NCBI GenBank assembly: GCA_019925795.1
Contig: CM034311.1
Location: forward strand, 21,636,231-21,700,230
DNA length: 64,000 bases
Reading direction: 5' to 3'
DNA from: Dendrobium chrysotoxum
Lineage: Eukaryota; Streptophyta; Magnoliopsida; Asparagales; Orchidaceae
Positions 1 to 12,700 of the stretch are shown here, in pieces. Under the pieces are notes generated by a model. That model was not told the origin of the DNA and searched no databases. It was given only the letters and a program-made list of their open reading frames with translations. Position 1 is the stretch's first letter, and every line of letters begins with the position of its first letter. Both the position numbers and the translations under genes were made by a program.

Positions 1-640
1 TCAACAAGATTTAGTTACAATAGGGATTTTTTATTTTAAAAATTTTTATAACAATAATTATTAAAATAATGGGGTATCAACTCCTTTTCGCAAGTTTTTG
101 TCACTCGAGCATCTTGATTTCACACTTTCCCCTCACATGCGAGTCAATTTTGTGAATTTCTCGCATGTGGTAACTTAGTTAATATGGCATCCATTCTAGC
201 TAATTTTGACATTCCAGGGTGTAGGCATAGGTATGTTTCAAGAAACGAGCGACAATTTGATGATTTTGATTGCAATCAAGATTGATTGAACTAGATTTGC
301 ATGACATTTTATTTATTTTTAGTCATTTTCATTGAATCAGATTGAGCGCTGAGAGGGACTTTTTAGGTATTTTTAATGCTTTCGATGTATCATCACAGTT
401 CAACACTATTGTTGCCATGTCTCAGGCCCTGGATATTAAAAGTGGAGGGTTGTATTAGGTAGTCAACAATCAGTGTCAAATTTATTGAATATTTATGCTA
501 TGAATCCTTTAATATATTGTATTAATGCTAGGGTATTTCTTAGTATAGACGACTTGTATGGCTTGAATACAGCGAGAAGTGTGCAAGAGCCATTATACCA
601 GCGCCTAGGTGCAGTGTTAAATAAACAAAGGTTCTCATAT
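1..640. other. AT-rich sequence without recognisable gene
   Basis: No ORF here resembles a known family. The stretch lies upstream of the RTE LINE and may include its degraded 5' end, because the 75-residue ORF at 473-700 runs into LINE endonuclease-like sequence near 650. I see no splice-bounded exon on either strand. Confidence 0.4.
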
Positions 641-3600
641 CATAGGCGGATGTGGGCAAAGAAGATAGTCCATGAAACTAGAATTATGATAAAAACTTAG
701 AATATATGTTCTATTACGGACAAATTAATAGAATTAATAGATAATATGATTCATAAGAAATAAATATTCAATGCATTCAAAAAACTAAATGAGTTGGAGA
801 GAAGGCTAAGGAGATTTATAGTTTAGGATTTAAATTATGGTATTCAAGGAAGAGTTATACTAGAAATGGTGGTGTGATTATATATAAAAATTTGAAGGAT
901 AATTTTATAGAAATTAATAGAATTTAAAATAGAACTACAGCTTTAAAGATTGTTGTTGATACTAAGATTATTAATATTATAAATGTTTATGCTCCTCAAG
1001 TAGGTTCGAATATGTGTTCAAAATTAAAATTATGAAATGACTTAGAAGAATTAATACAAAAGATAACTCTTGAGAAAATGAGTTTTTTTTAAGAGATTTA
1101 AATGGACATATTGGTAGAGTGATAAAAGATTTTAAAAACATTTATAATGGCTATGAATTTGGAGCGACTAATGAAAGTGATAGGACCTTATTAGATTCTA
1201 CTCTAGCATATGATTTTGTAATTGCTAATACCTTATTTAAGAAAAAAGATGAACATCTCATCACTTATAAGAATGGACATAATAAAACTCATATTGATTA
1301 TTTTCTTATAAGAAAAATAAATCGTTTAGATTGCAAAGATTATAAAATTATTCTGAGTGAAAGTTTATGTACCCAACATTCATTTTACTAGTTTTGGATT
1401 TTAAAATTAAGGGGCGGAATATAAAAATAAAGTAAAATATTATTCTAGAATTAGATCGGGGCTTTTAAATAGCATTAAACAAAATAATTTTGAGAGTCAG
1501 ATTTAAAATCTTAAGATTTTGACTGTTCATGAGGAAGCTAATGTTATTTGAAAAAAAATAGCTAGTAATATTAAGAATGTTGCAAAGGAGTATTAGAAGG
1601 AAAATTTCATAAAAGTAAAAATAGTTTTTGGTATAATCAAAATGTACAAAAATGATCAAAAATAAAAAGTTTTGTTACAAAAATTATTATAGATATAAAA
1701 GCTCAAAAAATTTGGAGAGATATAACGGGGCCCACAAGTAGTTTAAGAAAAAGCAATATACGATATAAAAAATTTAACTTTTAAGGATTTATATAATAAA
1801 TTAGCTACTAAAAAGAGTGATAGATTAATGTATAAGTTAGCCAAACAAAGAGATAGGAGAAGGATTTAGTTCAAGTGAAGTGCATTGAGGATGAAGATCA
1901 AAAAAGTGCTTCTATTAAAAGAGGAGATTCAATAAAGATAGATGAGATATTTCGATAAACTCTTCAATGAAGATTGTGAGATTATGATTGAATTTAATGA
2001 CCTTAATACCCTAAATGAAATTAAAAAATTTTATTTTTATTGTAGTATTAGTAAAACCGAAGTTAAAGAGGCTTTAAAAAAAATGAAATGTGAAAAAACA
2101 GTTGAACCTGATAATATTACAATAGAGGTGTGTAATGCTTAAGAGATAAAAGAATTTTTTGGAGATTACGATTAACTTTAGTAACCTTAATACCCTAAAT
2201 GAAAATAGAATTTTTTATTTTTATCGTAGTATCAATAAAACTCAAGTTAGAGAGGCTTTAAAAAAATGAAGTGGGAAAAAGCTATTGAACCTGATAATAT
2301 TCCAATAGAGATGTGTAAATGCTTAAGAGATAAAGGAATTTTTTAGCTTACAAAATTTTTCAATATTATTTTGAAAAATGAGAAGATGTTAGATGAGTGG
2401 AGAAGAAGTGTGTTGATTCATATTTTTAAGAATAAAGGTAATGCACAAGAGTGTGCAAATTATAGAAGAATTAAGTTAATGTGTCATACATTAAAACTAT
2501 GAGGGAGAGTTATTGAGCATAGATTACGATATGATACTAATGTTTCTGAAAATCAATTGGATTCATGTCGGGTAGATCTACTATTGAAGATATACATTTA
2601 TTGAGAGGTTTGATGGAGAAGTATAGAGAGAATAACGATGATCCACATATGATATTTATTGATTTAGAGAAAGAATATGATAAAGTTTCATGAGGTGCTC
2701 TGGAGAGTTCTAGAAAAGAATGGAGTTAACAATGCTAATATTCAAGCCATTAAAGATATGTGTGCAGAAGCTATTGTGTTCAAACAAAAGGTGGTTTTAC
2801 CAAGCGTTTTTCTATTTTAGTTGACTTACATCAAGGATCAACTTTAAGCCCATATCTTTTTGCTCTAACTATGGATGTTCTTGCTAGACATTTGAAAAGG
2901 ATGTACCTTAGTGTATGCTTTTCGCTAATAACATTCTTGTTGACAAGACTAGCGGGGAGTTGAAGGAAAACTTGAATTATGGAGGTTAACTTTAGATTCT
3001 AAAAATTTCATTTTAGTGGATCTAAAATCGAATACATAGAGTGTGATTTTAGTAGTAATAGATCTAGTGGGAGGATTGTGACTTTGGGTGATCGTTATTA
3101 ATAAGAGTACATGTTTTAGATATCTTGTCTCTATTGTTCAAAGTGATAGTGAAATAGATGGGGATATTATTAGTAGAATTCAAGTTGGATTGTTGAAGAG
3201 GAGGAATGCATCGGGCTTGTTGTGTGATAGAAAAGTCTCCCTCAAACTTAAGAAAAAATTCTATAAGATGGTGGTGAGACCTACAATGCTTTATTGCACA
3301 AAATGTTGGCCATTAAAAGAGAAACACAAAATTAAGCTAAGTGTTGCAAAAATGAAGATGCACAGGTGGATGAGTGGCTCCACTCTTAAAGATAGAATGT
3401 GAAACAAGTATATATATGTGAAAAGATTAGAGTAGCTTCAATGGCAGATAAGATTAGAAAGAGTTGCCTTAGATGGTTTGGACACATAAAACGTCGATCT
3501 TTCGATGACACAATTAGGAGAGTAGATGTATTAGATTCAGCAATGATAAGAGAGATAGAGGTAGACCTAAAAGACTTGATTAGAAAATATTAGAAATAAA

Positions 3601-3715
3601 TTTTTTTAAGAGAGAATTTAACTCTTAACAAGACATAACTGAGAAAAAAGATTTATGTAGCCGACCCCACGTAGTAGGATAAAGGCTTGATGATGTTGTT
3701 GTTTTTGTTGTTGTT
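641..3715 (+). mobile_element. Decayed RTE-type LINE (non-LTR retrotransposon)
   Basis: Order along the element: an apurinic endonuclease-like region (about 650-1390, with GATNESDR and the HIDYFLIRK stretch around 1290), then reverse transcriptase (about 1940-2990, with FIDLEKEYDK, LHQGSTLSPYLFAL), then the RTE C-terminal region (3088-3593, with FRYLVSIVQ, SGLLCDRK, RWFGHIKRR). The 3' end is the plant RTE signature, a CCGACCCCACGTAGTAGGAT box at about 3662-3681 followed by a TTG-rich tail to about 3715. The reading frame is cut by many stops and shifts, and a stretch around the RT core is missing or unreadable. The catalytic FADD box at about 2917-2928 reads FANN. This is an ancient, dead copy. 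Two shorter 3' fragments of the same family lie at about 21.8 and 54.1 kb. Confidence 0.9.
1963..2345 (+). repeat. Partial tandem duplication inside the LINE RT region
   Basis: The stretch of about 190 bp from 1966 to 2155 (protein motifs TLNEIKKFYFY, EVKEALKKMK, VEPDNITIEV) is repeated in diverged form at 2156-2345. The same order of words appears in both: CCTTAATACCCTAAATGAAA, then TTTTATTTTTAT, then CCTGATAATATT, then a TGCTTAAGAGATAAA box. The canonical RTE polymerase has this segment once. The second copy continues into the rest of the RT. Confidence 0.75.
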
Positions 3716-6700
3716 GGATGTATCCTCACAAATCATTTTGCGAAATGGGCGACGTTTGAATATTTTTATGCGGGTGAAACATTTCAAAAAGAATACGCCT
3801 GATACTACCTTGTTGTCCATCATTTTCTTCACATTTTATCAAATTGAGGTGTGGAGCAAGCATAGAGGTCAACAAACATCATGTAATAATTTTCAACAAT
3901 TTAATGATATCTTAAATAGCAAAAATATTTAGTTATCCAAAAACAAAAAAAAATTCAAAGTCAAAAAAATCAAGAATATCAATGAGATTGAGTGACTTGC
4001 TAGGAGATACCACGAGGTAAAGGTAGTTTGTAATAAGAGATAGTGAATATCAGGCATCAAGAAGCTTGTGAGGGAGACTTTGCTAGCCAAGCAACAAGAA
4101 CTACAGAGAAACATAAAAAAAGTAGCGAACTAGTGAATGTGACAAGAATAACCACCAAGAAGCAAATAGCTTTAACAAAAGAGAATGGAGAACAAATGAG
4201 TAGCAAGTCAATGACTAAGAGAAACAATGAGAAAAAGTAAAAGTTTATTCCTAGTTACTGCAGCAAATGATAAATCAAACAATGAAAATTGGACCAAGAT
4301 TTCACTATGACTCAGAATCAAACACATAGTGCTATAATGCGGCACACTGAAGATGTGCAACGCGCTCGCTTTTCTCCAAGCCTACACTTCACAAGCAAGC
4401 AATCTACAGTACTAGCACATCGCTTCATTTCACTCTTAAAGCGTGCTCTAATTGAAAGCTTTGTTTCCACAAATTATATGCTTTTGTAAGTTTCTCTGTG
4501 CATCTCAACTTAAGTTTGCTTTAGTGAACCCTATACCTTAAAAGCATCATCTTACAACAAAGCTCCACTCCAAAATCAAAATTGATTGCAAGTCAATTTT
4601 GAATTTGACCCAACTAGCTCAAATCTATTTCAGGTGGACCCAAATTATGACACTAAATGAGTGCATACACAATATGTAATAAGATAAAAATAATATATAA
4701 TATATACATATATATATAAGTAAAAAAAGAATCTCCAATCAACATGAAATCAATTTTGAATCAATGCAATGACTTTAAAGCCAAATCAACCAACTCAAAA
4801 CAATTTTTTTTTCAAATCCACTCAGACAACAGTTAGGATTTAAAATTTTTTATCAAGTTAAGCCAAAAATGCTTAAACTGTACAAATGAGACCTTTGATT
4901 TCAAGTTGAGCTAAAATCGGTTAAACTCATCTCAATATTAGCCCTAGTTAAACCCACTTCTCTTCGTCTGCCCATCAGCCTCTCATCGCCATCACGACAA
5001 GAACATTGTAGTGCCTTCACATCAGCACTTCAATCACAAATAATGAGGCTAGCTACATCTAAGTTTTCAGTGTCCTCAATTAACGTTCGTGAACACTGTA
5101 AGACAAGGAGATTCCTTGAAATGTTATCATCTCATGCCCTTTATGCCACATCCATGGTGCATTCCTATTGGCGCACCACCAATGGGGCTTGGCGAGGATT
5201 AGGAACTCAGCAACAACCTTGACTCCAAGGAGAATACCCTTAACTAGCCCATGAATTTCTAAACTTGATAGCCTATGAAATTTAAGAACCATCAAGTCCT
5301 CTAAAATTTTATTTGCTTCATCATTGCCATTCTGTCATTGCCTCTACACTCTCCGACTTCCCAACCCATTGTCAGATTTAATAAAGGCGAGTGCTTCGAT
5401 CATCACAGCTAGAGAGGGCATGGGCAATTGAAGGAGAACATGACAAAGGGTACGTATTTTCCAAAATTGGGATGAGCACTTTTTTTCATGGTGCAAAGAA
5501 TATTGTGGGGCATTAGGCTGGGGGTGGGGAAATTTTTTCCTGGAAAAGCCCACAACCAAAATCCAAAAAATGTTTGTCAAGCTACCAAAATTGGCTTCTT
5601 CCATTCCATTAAAAATGAAGCTAGAAAAGCAAAGTTGCAAGCCAAATAACTTAGCCCGTGAGGCTCTAAATGCCCAAAAACCAATTTCTGTGTTCTGGAA
5701 AATAGAATATCATTGGAGACAACACTATCAAACAAAGCCAAAGTATTTAAGATTGTCTATGGTCTAAGGATTCAGAAAAGAGTATGTGATGAGAAAGTTC
5801 AGAAACTTTATCAGGTATGCTTATCAAATAATTAAAATAAACAGTCACATGACCGAATAAAGTTCAAGTAAATACCATACATTTCACAACTTATACTTTA
5901 ATTCAATAGAATACCGTATTTAACTTACTAGGTTTAATATAGGGTGAGGAAACAACACATGGAAAATATCTTCAGGAAATTTTAAGAAATTCATATTTCT
6001 GCCTGATTTCCCTTTTTTATGTTGTTTATCCATGCACCTTATACGGTTGATCGAGTGGTAAACTTATTCATCCTAAATGCAACAAAGCAAATAAATCATT
6101 GCAGTTAAGACGCACTATTCGGTTTGGCAAATTTTAACCCAAGTGTGTTCTGAGCCTCGGAATCTATAATGTTAGTGGGAAGGAAAAAAAAAGCTAAATA
6201 ACCATTACACACATTACTTTTTCCAGTAAAAAGTCTGTCACCATGGAAGCATTGTAAGAACAAATTAAAAATCTATGCATGACATGTGCAGCAAGCAGGC
6301 TCTTTCGTAATGATACAGTTAGGATAATATGCTATACCAATTTGTCATGCCATTTGATTAACGAAATACAACCACTGCAAAAACTCAAGGTCCACACCAT
6401 AAACTGAGCGGACCTTTCAAACGCAATTAATGTATGACCTATTATATCCATTATTGCATCTTTCATTTTAGGAAGGATAAAATTTCCTTCAATGAATAGA
6501 CTGTAGTGTTGCATTTAACTCTTATCATTGACGATATTTTTTGGTTAAAAACAAGCCTTAAGCCCGCATTTATTTCAGCAGAGCAAGTCCAGGATGTGCA
6601 CAGCTTTCTAGAATGCATATAATTGCATCAAGAAAGCCCAAAACGTTTTGGGTCAACATCTCTAAGGCTCTGCATTGTGCTGTGTGTGCATGTTTCAGAC

Positions 6701-6752
6701 ATGTTGCATTGTCATCATTTCATGCATTTATATCAAGGAAATATGCACATAC
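3716..6752. other. Non-coding stretch; downstream D-LDH exons not found
   Basis: This is where the exons after the FAD-motif exon of the minus-strand D-lactate dehydrogenase gene would be expected. I found no segment encoding the next conserved blocks of the family with usable splice sites. The minus-strand ORFs at 5080-5295 and 5344-5640 match nothing I recognise. A (TA)-rich tract sits at about 4690-4720. Confidence 0.45.
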
Positions 6753-9700
6753 TTTCATCATTGACATATCAATGCATACACCTCCATTAGGTGCTAAAGT
6801 GTGTCCTTCAATTGATGTAGCTCCACCATAAGGCACAATGGGGACCTGCATTCAAAATGATAAACTACTAAGTATTTTAGGCAGCTTAATACAGCTAATA
6901 TATGATATAGATGGGAATGTCATAGGAAAACAAGGGTAACAATGAATGGAGATGGAATTCAAATAAAATTTCATATTTCGGAATGCTGATTTGGTTGGCC
7001 TACATAAACATAAGCAACTCTAAATCTATGAAAGAATGGACGACTAACCATTCTTCTTAGTGTAGACAATTGACCACCATCATATTTAAAAACAGCACAA
7101 GAAAGTCAACCGCTTAACTAAAGAAATAACAATTGCACCATTTCAATTTGCCAAGAGAAATCCTAAATCCCTTTGAGTTACTACCCTTCTCAATATTTTG
7201 AAATAAAAGCTTATAGTTTTAAGGCAAAGAAACAATTATTGATCCTTCATAACTTATTAATTTACTCTTTTCCCCCACGATACCCATAATGCATTCCAAT
7301 ATAATCCAACTACAATCAAATGTTCAAGAAAAAAAATTTTGAAATTTGGGGAAAAACCCAGATTTATGATCACAACATGAATTTAAGAATATTTTCTTCA
7401 TGTTATCGTTTCCATAATTGATTAAGTACTTATTGGAGAATGACATCCATAAAACCAACCACAAATAGTTGGGATAATCCTGAACCCTTACACACAAAAT
7501 ACAACTATAATGCATTCCAATATATTCCTAATACAATTAAATTTTAAAAAAAAATCAAAATTTGGGGAAAATACTCTAAGTTTAAGAACACAAATGGACT
7601 TAAGAATATGCTCTTCATGTTACAGTCTTCACAATGGATAAATTACTACTTGGTGAATGAGTATTCATAAAGTCAACATTATGTAAATGTAATACAAATA
7701 ATGATGATCGTAACATACTTCTTTGTTGTAAGTGTTAGAATAATTTGCTACCATTTGTCATGCCCATAATGCACACATTCCTGGAATAAATGTTCAAGAC
7801 AAACTTGAAAATTGAGGGAAAAGTCCAAGTTTAAGATACAACATAGGGTTGAAGAGTATTTTTGTCATTTTACAGTTTTCATAATCATAATTGATAAAAT
7901 TCATCTTTATTTGAAGACTGAGTTTCATAAAACCAATTCCAAATAGTTGGAATAATCCTAAGCCATAAACCCAAAACATGCCCATAATGCATTCCAATAT
8001 ATTCCTAATATAATCAAATGTTCAAAAAAATTGAAAAACTGAAAAAAAGTCAAAGTATAAGAAAACAATATGCATTGAAGAATATGAATGTTATCCTTTC
8101 ACATCTTAACGTACTTTACTTGAAGGATGACCATTCATAAAATCAACCTCAAATAATTAGGACCAAGTTAATGATGATTGTAAAGTACTTCTTTTTTGCT
8201 AGTGTTACAGCAATGTGCTACTATTTGTCATGCTCATAATGCATTCCAATATTTTCCTAATATAATCAAATGCTCAAAACAAAATTCAATCATAGCATGG
8301 ACTGAAAAACATTGTCTCCAAGTTATAGTTTTCTTTTTATGATTGATAAAGTACTTCCTTGGAGAATGAGATTAATAAAATCAACCCCAAGTAGATGGGG
8401 AAGGGGGGTAATCCAAAATCCTAAACCCAAAATATACTCATAATGCATTCCAATGTTTCACTAATATAATCAAATGTTCAAACAAATTTGAAAACTTCAA
8501 ACAAAACTAAAAAAAAAACCAAGTTGAAGAATACAATATCTATTGAAGAGTATATAATGTTATAGTTTTCATAACTTATTAAGCACTTAACTTGGAGAAA
8601 GAGTATTAATAAAATCAACCGAAATAATTAGCCCTACAATAATGATGATCACGGAACAATTCAACAGTAAGCGAAAAGAGCCAGCAAAAAAGAAACGATA
8701 CCTTGTACTTGTTACACAAAATGATGATCTTCTGCACATCATCCTGTGACCTGTTTTACGGGAAAGAGAAGAAAATTTAACTCTTACAAACTAGAAACTT
8801 CATAGAATCTAAAAACACTAAGAAGGGTTCATACCAAATGTGGCTTATATCTCGTTCTAATGGAAGTAACATTAATATGCCATTTCGAACTTATCACTAA
8901 ATCAAACCAATTTAACACATAAGTAAATAAACTAAATTCACAGGGAAGCGCATAATTTAGTAGTTGGAGCAAGGCATGAAGAACACGTCTTCAAAAAACT
9001 GTTAAAACCATTTCTCAAATGAAGTCCCATCCTGTCACCCCCTCTTCCCCACTTGGGAATGCTCAAACTACCCCCAGCCCACTCGGCTCTTCCCATTCAC
9101 ATGTGTTGATCTCACAAAAACTTTGTAAAGCTCCCTTCCACTCCAACCTGCAAGCCACAACAAGAAAGAAGTGAAAGAGCCGTGAAGAGAACTCATTGAA
9201 TAAGGCATTGACAGTGCTAGCCGTATGAAGGAAACAAGGAACCCCCGCCTACTCCTTGTTTTGCTCCACCGAGCACATAACCTTAACTATCGATGGGCTC
9301 CTCATTATCTCCTTCACCATCGCTTCTACCCAACTTCCTGAAATCCCCGACAACAATATAGAGAGGAAGTTGCTACATGAAGCTCACTAGTAAAGCCATC
9401 CACAAACCTCTGACATGTGAACGAGATGAGAAACTTGTGATGGGAGCTTTCTGACAAAGGCTCCATGAGATCGGTCACGTCTTAAGAATAAGAGTTGTTT
9501 GAGAGACCTACAATAATTAAAATCCACCCAAAGCATGGATTTACTAAATCAGGATTTAAGGTAAAATGAGGGCGAAATGGGATTGAAGGTTCAGTGGGAT
9601 TTGGAGTTATCACTTTTGCAATTTGGGAGAGATTTAAGTTAAAACTTGCTTAAATCTACTCTAATCATACTACCAAACTTCATCCTATTTCTCTCTCTAA

Positions 9701-12700
9701 AAAATAGAAAAGAAAAAAAAAAGCAAAAAAGGTGAAAAAAATTCACAAAATAAAGAAATAAATTTGGCGTGTCCAACTGGCCTTAAATTCATCGTCACTT
9801 CGTTGCCAACTTTGTTCCTCGCACAGGTATAAAATGCAACTACTCAAAAATTGCAACACTTTTGGTGCTAGGAAAGGAACCTATGCATGCTTTTCTTAGC
9901 ACGGTAGATGAAACTTATAGGCAATGCTCATGAAGCAATGAGTAAAGCTCAAGCATTTTTCTTAAACCTATATTTTATAAATTTCTTATGCATATACCCC
10001 ATGCACGCCTTTTTAGGCATGATGAGTTTTGAAGATTTTGGAGATAATATCTTAGGACATCGATCATGCACGTCTTTTTAAGTGTGGTAGGTAAGCTCAG
10101 ACTTCCTATAGATTCTCCTACAAGGGAGAGACACCAGAAAGCTAATGAAAGAATTAAAAAATGACAAAATAAAATAAACTTCTTGAACACGTGATAACAA
10201 AAGAAATTAAAATAAAATTGAAAGAACAAAATAAAACAAGATGAACACTCTCAAAGCAATACATATTGCAAAAATATAATTGAACAATAAACTTAAAGGG
10301 ACTTCTAATGGACTGAAAAGCTCACAAAAGAATGCCAACAAAACCTCCCCTTTACTCTTAACAAAATTCAAAACCTTATTATCTATGAACAGAAATTTTA
10401 AATGCAGTGAAAATGAACTAAACAATTCCTATATTAGACAAAAATACAATCGTATAAAGCCAAAATATGATATTTTGAAACACGAAAATGAATCTTATCC
10501 TTAACAATCGCCACTAAATCTACAACAGATGCATGCAAGTGAACAAAAATTGATCTTTTAATGCTCGAAACTAAATATTGCAAGCATCCTAATGACTAAA
10601 CATTCATGCAAATAATATAATTCATATATTTTTATATTATACGCATGCATCTCAAGACAACTTGCAAACTCCATTGCAATGCTCAAAAAGCATGCAAGTG
10701 CACCATGCACGTGCATTAAAAAGTGTACAGTGCACTATAAAAGTGCATTGTGAAGCATGTAAGTGCATCATGTAAATGTACAAGAGCATTGGCAAGCATT
10801 CAAGTGCACGATATAAGCACATCGTGCACGTGCATTAACAAGCGTGCAAGTGCACCGTGCAAATGCATTAAAAAACATGCAAGCACATCATGCAAGGGTA
10901 TTGAAAAACATTTAAATACATCGTAAAATGTGTAAGTGAACTACACAAATACATTGAAAGGTGTGCAGAACATATAAAATCCCTAAAAACTAATTTTGTT
11001 TGTAGGTGATCCATTAAACATGGTAAACATATAAAGTTAAAAGTTAGAGAATACTACGTTGATCGAAATAAATTAAGTTGAAACTTACCACACTCTAAGA
11101 AGCATGCAATCACCTTAAAAATGATCATGCAATAACTCTAAAAATTTTGCAATTTTTTCTTGAACATATTTGAAGTCTAATCCTCCATGTCACAAAGATT
11201 TAAATCGACAAAACTTGAACCTCATAAACCTGATTCATTGCAAGTAAGTGAATAAAGTTTACAAGGTTCAATATAAGAAAATCCAATCATGCAAATACGC
11301 TTATATGGGCATGGACAATGAGTTCAATTTCAAAGATAAATGCTTTAAAAATCAATCTACCCTGATTATAGTTGTGTTGACAGAAAATCTTAGCCAAAGG
11401 GAGTATTATCTATCAAAATACCCTTAAATTCTAAAGCAAAATGTTTGGAGCTTAAATCCTATGAAAGTTAGAAAATTTTAAAAATATTTCAAGCAAAATT
11501 AAACGCCTCAAATTTAAAGCAACAACCATCCACCTTTTGCAATAATTTATTGACGGTGACAATTTTAAAATTAACCCCAACTTAACAAATAATCAAAGTC
11601 GTATCGAGCATATCGTTGTGGTCACAATCTTATATTCTATGGGCAGTTTAATTATAAGGAATTTTAGACTAAGTTGATAATTTAGAATCATACTTATCCA
11701 AGCATTGTTATCTATCTGATCTTGTAAAGACATGAAATGTGTTAAGTCTAAACAAGTAAGCCGTGCTCAATCATTTTTGCAAAGTACTGCAAGTAGATTA
11801 AAACTTATATAAGATGGTCTAAAACATAAATTTAAGGAGTAATATATATCATTTGGAGAGTAGAGGGGGTGATGCATGAATAATTTAAGCATCATAAGAG
11901 AGATGAATATGGTGTACTTAACTATTATGAACCTATGATATATTCATGAGTCTTATAGCAAAACACTATTTGCCTCGAACTAATTTTTTACCATTATTTA
12001 TTTCATTAATGATCTTAGACAAGATATTAAGAATGAATTACACAAAAATTCGCCAAAAAATATAAAAAAGGCTTTATCTAGCTCTTGAATTGAGGCATAT
12101 TTTGAATGTTTTGTTATGACGACAACACTTGTAATTTAAAAGTTATTAATGAGAAGTCGTTAAAGTCGCTTTTCAAGCATGATATCTAAATTACTCACGG
12201 GGCTTAACATTGAGATCAATTAATGGATCACCGAAATGATGAGATTTTGATTACCATGCCTAAAAAAATTTCTTGCAAAAATTAGACCAAATGATCAATA
12301 AATTGAATCAAATTAATATTCCAATAGAGAAATATTTATATTCTTCTATAAAATCTATCTAATATACATCAACAAAAAAATTATTCATGGTCAAATCTCA
12401 TATTGTTAAAAAAACTAAAATTCATGAATCTTCCGCTATAGATGAATTACATACAGATTTATTATTATAATTGGACTCTTTCAAGTAATTATTAGATACA
12501 AAAGAAGATTTACAACTGTAATATGAGTCAATATCTGACTAAGTTGAATATGAATATACAGCAATATTGTTATTTGATATTTGCTTTGTTTGGGTGTTGC
12601 CATGATTATGAACATATAGGAGAATATTTCATTCACAAATTTCCCACATAAATCAAAGTTTTGATATGCCCATTTTTTTAACAAGAAAGGTAGCTGAAAA

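Noticed and set aside
5344..5640. Minus-strand 98-residue ORF (ANFGSLTNIFWIL)
   Set aside because: No recognised family, no splice context linking it to D-LDH.
6578..6611. Possible sixth D-LDH exon on the minus strand (AAAGCTGTGCACATC after AG)
   Set aside because: Similarity to the expected motif covers only a few codons and runs into a stop; too weak to call.
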